Program-made: the position numbers and the translations under genes | Notes under the pieces: model-generated | The model's database searches: none | Told to the model about the DNA's origin: nothing | What the model saw: the letters and a program-made list of their open reading frames with translations, nothing else | Shown here: one piece after another, positions 29,665 to 34,435 of the stretch | Layout: the number at the start of each line of letters is the position of its first letter | Numbering within the stretch: position 1 is the first letter of the stretch | Source of the DNA: Pseudomonadota bacterium | GTDB lineage: Bacteria > Desulfobacterota > Desulfarculia > Desulfarculales > Desulfarculaceae | Direction: 5' to 3' | Assembly (NCBI GenBank): GCA_018819925.1 | Contig: JAHJPG010000064.1 | Location: 1-34,435, forward strand | Length of the DNA: 34,435 nucleotides

Positions 29665-31058
29665 TAGTTGAACTCCCGGGGATCGCTCAGGCGGCCGTTT
29701 ATGGCGCTGGCCGCGGCCATGGCCGGGCCGCACAGATGGGTGCGCCCGCCCTTGCCCTGGCGGTCCTTGAAGTTGCGGTTGCTGGTGGAGGCGCAGCGGC
29801 TGCCAGAGGGCAGCACGTCCGGGTTCATGGCCAGGCACATGGAGCAGCCGGGGAGCCGCCACTCAAATCCCGCCTCGCTGAAAATCTTGTCCAGGCCCTC
29901 GGCCTCGGCCCGGGCCTTCACCTGCATGGAGCCGGGCACCACGATGGCGGTGACCCCCTCGGCCACCTTGCGGCCCTTGGCCACCCCAGCGGCGGCCCGC
30001 AGGTCTTCCAGGCGGCCGTTGGTGCAGGAGCCTATGAAGGCGTAGTCGATGGTCACCTCGCTGAGGCGCTGGCCGGGCTTCAGGTCCATGTAGGCCAGGG
30101 CATCGGCCGCGGCCTTTTGCTTCTCGGCGGGCAGGGAGGCCAGCTCGGGGACCACGCCGCCGATGCCCGCCACCTGGCCGGGGTTGACCCCCCAGGTGAG
30201 CATGGGCTCCAGGTTGGCGACATCCACCTTCACCCGCTTTTGGAACTTGGCGTCCGGGTCGCTGGGCAGGGTCTTCCAGAAGGCCACCGCCCGCTCCCAG
30301 CCGTCGCCGTCCGGGGCCCAGGGGCGGCCCTTCAGCCAGGCGAAGGTGGTCTCGTCCGGGGCCACCATGCCCGAGCGGGCCCCGGCCTCGATGCTCATGT
30401 TGCACAGGGTCATGCGCCCTTCCATGGACAGGGCGCTGATGGCCGGGCCCATGTACTCGATGGCGAAGCCGGTGGCCCCGTCGTTGCCCAGTTGGCCGAT
30501 GACCGCCAGGATGATGTCCTTGGCCCCGCACCCGGCGGGCAGATCGCCCACGGCCTCTACGGCCAGGCAGGGCGGCTTGGCCTGGGGCAGGGTCTGGGTG
30601 GCCAAGACGTGCTCCACCTCGCTGGTGCCGATGCCGAAGGCCAGGGCTCCGAAGGCTCCGTGGGTGGCGGTGTGGCTGTCGCCGGCCACCACCGTGTTGC
30701 CCGGGAGCACGATGCCCTGCTCGGGCATGGTCACGTGGATCACGCCCTGGCGCTCTTGGCCCCAGCCGAAGTAGGGCACCCCGAAGTCCAGGGCGTTCTG
30801 CTCCAGGGCGGCCATCTGGGTCTCGGCCACCTCGTCGGCCAGGGGGCGGGCCATGTGGGTGGTGGGCACCACGTGGTCGCACACCGCCCAGGTGAGGTCT
30901 GGACGGCGCACCTTGCGGCCGTCGCGGCGCATGGCCGAAAAGGCCTGGGGTGAGGTCACCTCATGCACCAGATGGCGGTCGATGTAGATAAGGTCCGGCC
31001 GGTCATCTTCGCGCCGCACCAAATGATTGTCCCAAATTTTATCCAGCAGCGTGGGCAC
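29664..31058 (-). CDS. leuC: 3-Isopropylmalate dehydratase large subunit
   Basis: The 464-residue aconitase-family enzyme carries a [4Fe-4S] cluster. Its cysteine ligands are in [14 protein letters not shown] and [12 protein letters not shown], and the substrate-site [24 protein letters not shown] stretch is intact. It is the E. coli-like bacterial type. I chose the GTG at 31058 because it gives the family start ([13 protein letters not shown]) and has a GGGGAGG site just upstream. The in-frame ATG at 31124 would add 22 residues without a family counterpart. The 226-nt gap from ilvC holds a likely promoter. Confidence 0.96.
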   Translation of the reverse strand: MPTLLDKIWDNHLVRREDDRPDLIYIDRHLVHEVTSPQAFSAMRRDGRKVRRPDLTWAVCDHVVPTTHMARPLADEVAETQMAALEQNALDFGVPYFGWGQERQGVIHVTMPEQGIVLPGNTVVAGDSHTATHGAFGALAFGIGTSEVEHVLATQTLPQAKPPCLAVEAVGDLPAGCGAKDIILAVIGQLGNDGATGFAIEYMGPAISALSMEGRMTLCNMSIEAGARSGMVAPDETTFAWLKGRPWAPDGDGWERAVAFWKTLPSDPDAKFQKRVKVDVANLEPMLTWGVNPGQVAGIGGVVPELASLPAEKQKAAADALAYMDLKPGQRLSEVTIDYAFIGSCTNGRLEDLRAAAGVAKGRKVAEGVTAIVVPGSMQVKARAEAEGLDKIFSEAGFEWRLPGCSMCLAMNPDVLPSGSRCASTSNRNFKDRQGKGGRTHLCGPAMAAASAINGRLSDPREFN

Positions 31059-31094
31059 GTTCCTCCCCTTTTCGGTCCGCCAAAGGGCCGATGC

Positions 31095-31209
31095 GCCAAT
31101 AAATTTACGCTTAGTTAGAACCAATCAACAATATATCACGGCCCGGCCAATATTGGCCGCCCCTGCGCGAGGCCAGAGGCGCGCCGGGGCCCCCCTCCGG
31201 GGGGCCCCG
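31095..31209 (-). promoter_or_regulatory. Regulatory region of leuC: palindrome, GC hairpin and AT-rich promoter zone
   Basis: In transcription order there is an 11-bp GC hairpin (31209-31185, GGGGCCCC and CCCCCC arms around a 3-nt loop, no T-run), the perfect 16-bp palindrome CGGCCAATATTGGCCG (31159-31144) and an AT-rich stretch (31139-31095) with TTGTTG and TAAATT 18 nt apart as possible -35 and -10 boxes. This suggests leuC-leuD-leuB-budA has its own regulated promoter besides any read-through from ilvC. Confidence 0.45.
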
Positions 31210-31284
31210 CCATCCAAGGCTTATGCGCGTCTTGTTCGGGAAGCGAGCAACCCGGAGGCGGCCATCATCGCGGCCGCCGGTTGG

Positions 31285-32280
31285 TTACTCACCAAGCCAC
31301 TTCATCATGCCGCGAAGCTGGGCGCCCACCTGCTCCATCTGGTGGCCTTCGTCCTTGCGCAGCAGGGCGTTGTACACCGGGCGGTTGACCTGGTTCTCCA
31401 GAATCCACTCCCGGGCGAAGCGGCCGTCCTGGATCTCGTCCAGAATGCGGCGCATCTCCTTTTTGGCCTCGGGGGTGACCACCCGGGGGCCCCGGGTGAT
31501 GTCGCCGTACTTGGCGGTCTCGGAGATGAAGCGGCGCATCTTCTTGAGGCCGCCCTGGTAGATCAGGTCGATGATCAGCTTGGTCTCGTGGATGCACTCG
31601 AAGTAGGCCATCTCCGGGGCGTAGCCGGCCTCCACCAGGGTCTCGAAGCCGGCCTTCATCAGGGAGGAGAGGCCGCCGCACAAGACCGCCTGCTCGCCGA
31701 AGAGGTCAGTCTCGGTCTCTTCCTCGAAGGTGGTCTCGATGACCCCGGCCCGGGCCCCGCCGATGCCCCAGGCATAGGCCAGGGCGATGTTTTTGGCGTT
31801 GCCCGAGGCGTCCTGGGCCACGGCGCACAGGCAGGGAACGCCCTGGCCCTGCTCGTAGAGGTCGCGCACCAGCTTGCCGGGGCCCTTGGGGGCCACCATG
31901 ATCACGTCGTTGGCCGCCGGGGGAATGATCTGGCCGTAGTGCAGGTTGAAGCCGTGGGCAAACAGCATGGCCGCGCCGGGCTTGATGTTGGGGGCCACGA
32001 ATTTATTGAAAACCTCGGGCTGGGAGGTGTCGGGCAAAAGGAAGCAGACGATGTCCGCCTCTTTGACCGCCTGGCCCGCCTCCATGGGCTCCAGGCCGTC
32101 GGCCTTGACCACTTCGAAGGTCTTGCTGCCCTCGCGCAGGCCCACCACCACGTTCAGGCCGCTGTCGGCCAGGTTGCGGGCGTGGGCCCGGCCCTGGCTG
32201 CCGTAGCCCAACACGCAGATGCGTTTGTCGGCCAGCAGCTTGGGATTGGTGTCGCTCTCGTAATAGATGTTCACGCTCAT
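31285..32280 (-). CDS. ilvC: Ketol-acid reductoisomerase (class I)
   Basis: The 331-residue enzyme converts acetolactate and acetohydroxybutyrate to dihydroxy acids with NADPH and Mg2+. The Rossmann motif GYGSQG is at residues 25-30, and the GLREGSKT loop has the Arg and Ser of NADPH-using forms. The knotted C-terminal domain shows [12 protein letters not shown] and [17 protein letters not shown]. The length is that of the short class I. GGGAG is found upstream of the ATG. It is 35 nt after ilvN, and it competes with BudA for acetolactate. Confidence 0.98.
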   Translation of the reverse strand: MSVNIYYESDTNPKLLADKRICVLGYGSQGRAHARNLADSGLNVVVGLREGSKTFEVVKADGLEPMEAGQAVKEADIVCFLLPDTSQPEVFNKFVAPNIKPGAAMLFAHGFNLHYGQIIPPAANDVIMVAPKGPGKLVRDLYEQGQGVPCLCAVAQDASGNAKNIALAYAWGIGGARAGVIETTFEEETETDLFGEQAVLCGGLSSLMKAGFETLVEAGYAPEMAYFECIHETKLIIDLIYQGGLKKMRRFISETAKYGDITRGPRVVTPEAKKEMRRILDEIQDGRFAREWILENQVNRPVYNALLRKDEGHQMEQVGAQLRGMMKWLGE

Positions 32281-32315
32281 GGTCGGGTTCTCCCTATAAG
32301 ATTTGGCGAAACGCC

Positions 32316-32915
32316 TTAGTCCTGTTCTTGAATCTCTTGGGCCAGGCGCTCGGCCGCCCGGCTGATGTTGTAGGTTCCTTCTTCTTCCATGTTGAAACCG
32401 GCGGCCGTCTCGTTCCAGTATTCGGCCATGGGCCCCTGGCTGCGGGCCATGGCGATCTGGCCGGTGCGGGCCATCTCCTGGATGCCGTGGGGCCGGAGAA
32501 TGTCGATGAAGGCCTCCAGCTTCTCGCGGTTGCCGGTGACCTCCAGAATCAATGCGTTGGCGTCCACGTGGTCCACCCTGGCCCGGAAGATCTGGGCCAG
32601 CTGCAACAGCTCGCCCCGCATCTCGTGGGGGGCGTTGACCTTGATGAGCAAAAGCCCCCGCTCCACCCGGGGGCGGCCGGTGAGGTCGCTGACCTTTATC
32701 ACGCTCACCAGGCGGCGTATCTGCTTGACCACCTGGTCGATCACCGGAGGATCGCCGGCCACCACCACGCTGATGCGGCTGACCTTGGGGTCGTCGGTTT
32801 CGCCCACGGCCAGGGAGTAGATGTTGAAGCCGCGCCGGGCGAAGAGCCCGGAGACCCGGGCCAGGACGCCCGGCTCGTTGCGCACCAGAACCGATATGGG
32901 GCTTAGGTTCTCCAT
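32316..32915 (-). CDS. ilvN: Acetolactate synthase regulatory (small) subunit
   Basis: The 199-residue protein has an N-terminal ACT domain (about 5-75, [26 protein letters not shown]) that binds valine for feedback inhibition, and the C-terminal ALS_ss domain (about 80-160). It is slightly longer than the usual 160-175 residues because of a C-terminal tail ([24 protein letters not shown]). The start lies 4 nt after the ilvB stop, with its GGGAG ribosome site inside ilvB. ilvH would be an equivalent name. Confidence 0.97.
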   Translation of the reverse strand: MENLSPISVLVRNEPGVLARVSGLFARRGFNIYSLAVGETDDPKVSRISVVVAGDPPVIDQVVKQIRRLVSVIKVSDLTGRPRVERGLLLIKVNAPHEMRGELLQLAQIFRARVDHVDANALILEVTGNREKLEAFIDILRPHGIQEMARTGQIAMARSQGPMAEYWNETAAGFNMEEEGTYNISRAAERLAQEIQEQD

Positions 32916-32919
32916 GGCT

Positions 32920-34435
32920 CTAGTTCTCCCTTTTCTGGCCGGGGCAGGGGATGAAGTCGGCGTTGGCTCCGCCCGGGGGCACCATGGGTAGCACCAGGGC
33001 CTCGCGCTCCACCATCACGTTGAGCACCACCGGCAGGTGCTTTTCGGCCGCCTGGGCCCGGGCCCAGGCGATGGCCGGCTCCAGCTCCTCGGCGGTGGTC
33101 ACTTGGCGCCCCAGGCCCCCGAAGGCCTGGGCCACCACGGCGTAGGGGGGCGGCTGAAGCTCGGTCTCGGCCTGGCGTTTGTCCAGGAACATCTCCTGCC
33201 ACTGGCGCACCATGCCCAGGAAGTTGTTGTTGAGGATCAAGACCACCAGGCCCACCCGGTAGCGCACCGCCGTGGCCAGCTCCTGGATGGTCATGAGGAA
33301 GGAGCCGTCGCCGTCGATGAGGAAGACCTCCTTGTCCGGCGAGCCCACCTTGGCCCCCACGGCGGCGGGCAGGCCGAAGCCCATGGTGCCCAGGCCGCCG
33401 CTGGTGATGAGGGTGCGCGGCTCCTTAAACGGATAGAACTGGGCGGTGTACATCTGGTGCTGGCCCACGCCGGTGACCACGATGGCGTCCTGGGGCAGGA
33501 GGCGCCCCAGGGTTTCAACCACCGCCTGGGGGGCGATGGCGGGGGGCTTCTGGGCGTAGGTCATGGGGTAGCAGCTCTTCCAGGTCTCGATCTGGTCCCG
33601 CCACAGGGAGTAGTCCGGCTTTTGCTCCCAGGCGGCCGCACCCTCGGCCAAGGCCTTTAGCACCGGCTTGGCGTCGCCCACGATGGGCACCAGGCAGGGC
33701 AGGTTCTTGCCGATCTCGCTGGGGTCCACGTCCACGTGGATGAACCGGGCGCCGGGGGCGAAGGAGTCCAGCCTGCCGGTGACCCGGTCGTCCAGGCGGT
33801 TGCCCACGCACAGGATCAGGTCGGAGTGGTATAGGGCCAGGTTGGCGTAGCCGGTGCCGTGCATGCCGGGCATGCCCAAAAACAGCTCGTCGTCCGCCGG
33901 GAAGGCGCCCAGGCCCATGAGGCTGGTGGTCACCGGTATGCCGGCGGCATGGGCCAGGTCCCTGAGCTCCTGGTGGGCCCCGGCGGTGACAACCCCGCCG
34001 CCGGCCAGGATCACCGGCCGGCTGGCCTGGGCCAGCACCTTCAGCGCCCGCTCGATCTGCAGGGGGTGGCCCCGATAGGGGGGCTTGTAGCCGGTGGGGG
34101 CGCTGGGCGCGGCCAGCAGGCCGTCCCAGGGGGCGGTCATCACGTCCTTGGGCAGGTCGATCAAGACCGGGCCGGGGCGGCCCGACAGGGCCACGAAGAA
34201 GGCCTCGGCGAAGACCTCGGGAAGCTCCTCGACGCTTTTGATCTGGTAGTTGTGCTTGGTGATGGGCATGGTGATGCCGCGCATGTCCGCCTCTTGGAAG
34301 GCGTCGTTGCCCAGCAGGTTGCTGGTGACCTGGCCGGTGATGGCCACCATGGGAGTGGAGTCCATGAAGGCGTCGGCCAGCCCGGTGACCAGGTTGGTGG
34401 CCCCGGGGCCGGAGGTGGTCATAACCACCCCCACC
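32920..34435 (-). CDS. ilvB: Acetolactate synthase catalytic (large) subunit, 5' end cut by window
   Basis: The visible 505 or so residues lack only the N-terminal part (about 60-80 residues) outside the window. The product is the thiamine-diphosphate and FAD enzyme that makes 2-acetolactate or 2-aceto-2-hydroxybutyrate. TTSGPGATNLVTGLADA, GNDAFQEADMRGIT (Q/E region) and the diphosphate-binding motif GDGSFLMTIQELATAVRY followed by LNNNFLGMVRQWQE are all present, which identifies the anabolic IlvB/IlvI type rather than the catabolic AlsS. It leads ilvN and ilvC in a tight operon. Confidence 0.98.
   Translation of the reverse strand, partial: VGVVMTTSGPGATNLVTGLADAFMDSTPMVAITGQVTSNLLGNDAFQEADMRGITMPITKHNYQIKSVEELPEVFAEAFFVALSGRPGPVLIDLPKDVMTAPWDGLLAAPSAPTGYKPPYRGHPLQIERALKVLAQASRPVILAGGGVVTAGAHQELRDLAHAAGIPVTTSLMGLGAFPADDELFLGMPGMHGTGYANLALYHSDLILCVGNRLDDRVTGRLDSFAPGARFIHVDVDPSEIGKNLPCLVPIVGDAKPVLKALAEGAAAWEQKPDYSLWRDQIETWKSCYPMTYAQKPPAIAPQAVVETLGRLLPQDAIVVTGVGQHQMYTAQFYPFKEPRTLITSGGLGTMGFGLPAAVGAKVGSPDKEVFLIDGDGSFLMTIQELATAVRYRVGLVVLILNNNFLGMVRQWQEMFLDKRQAETELQPPPYAVVAQAFGGLGRQVTTAEELEPAIAWARAQAAEKHLPVVLNVMVEREALVLPMVPPGGANADFIPCPGQKREN

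Noticed and set aside
31214-31262. Possible leucine leader peptide and attenuator before leuC
   Set aside because: A 15-codon frame with only two Leu codons and no ribosome site precedes a GC hairpin that lacks a T-run, which is too weak to call attenuation.

Overview
The window is very GC-rich and densely coded, from a bacterium that carries the acetyl-CoA (Wood-Ljungdahl) carbonyl branch together with ordinary proteobacterial-style biosynthetic operons. The CODH/ACS genes, a DUF134/DUF5320 cassette, a TraT-type lipoprotein (implying an outer membrane), a stand-alone PurQ beside a long PurL, and an acetyl-CoA hydrolase-GNAT fusion together suggest a Desulfobacterota (former Deltaproteobacteria) anaerobe, perhaps of the Desulfarculus kind. 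This placement is inferred from gene content only.

Layout. (1) 1-5.9 kb, plus strand: the end of the CO dehydrogenase gene (cooS/acsA), then acsB, acsC, acsE and an unrecognised 52-residue ORF, closed by a strong terminator. These genes make or cleave acetyl-CoA from CO, a methyl-corrinoid and CoA. The corrinoid protein small subunit (acsD) is not present. (2) 5.9-7.7 kb, minus strand: a DUF134 regulator, two Gly/Gln-rich DUF5320-type proteins and a SAM methyltransferase, read from a consensus-like promoter flanked by two related 20-bp sites. (3) 7.7-9.3 kb, plus strand: a TraT-like lipoprotein and a SpoIIAA/STAS-like protein. (4) 9.3-19.7 kb, minus strand: a tightly coupled operon, in transcription order purL (with a PurS-like N-terminus), purQ, a YhaM-like HD nuclease, tmk, holB, ricT and metG, followed by an exported DUF4019-like protein. 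A previously easy-to-miss 47-residue membrane ORF lies just upstream of purL.

(5) 19.8-27.2 kb is an accessory-like stretch: a divergent NCS2 permease, a TIGR00027-type methyltransferase, the acetyl-CoA hydrolase-GNAT fusion with a 69-residue upstream ORF, an AEC transporter, a two-helix membrane protein and a TPR protein. Its gaps are filled by a dispersed composite repeat. Module A (about 125 nt, itself a bent palindrome with a covarying central hairpin) starts at or within a few bases of the TAG stop of a plus-strand gene. Module B is a short hairpin of the GGTTGGGT...AACCCAAC type. A third element with GTCATTGCGAGG ends lies at 26.9-27.1 kb. (6) 27.2-34.4 kb, minus strand: branched-chain amino-acid synthesis in the order ilvB (cut by the window edge), ilvN, ilvC, then leuC, leuD, leuB and finally an acetolactate decarboxylase gene with a Sec signal peptide.

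The most interesting items are the A/B repeat family, the signal-peptide acetolactate decarboxylase coupled to leuB in the same gene row as acetolactate synthase, the double 20-bp site around the DUF134 promoter, the small ORF behind acsE, and the hairpin between acsB and acsC. I did not find a CRISPR array, transposase, phage gene or tRNA/rRNA.
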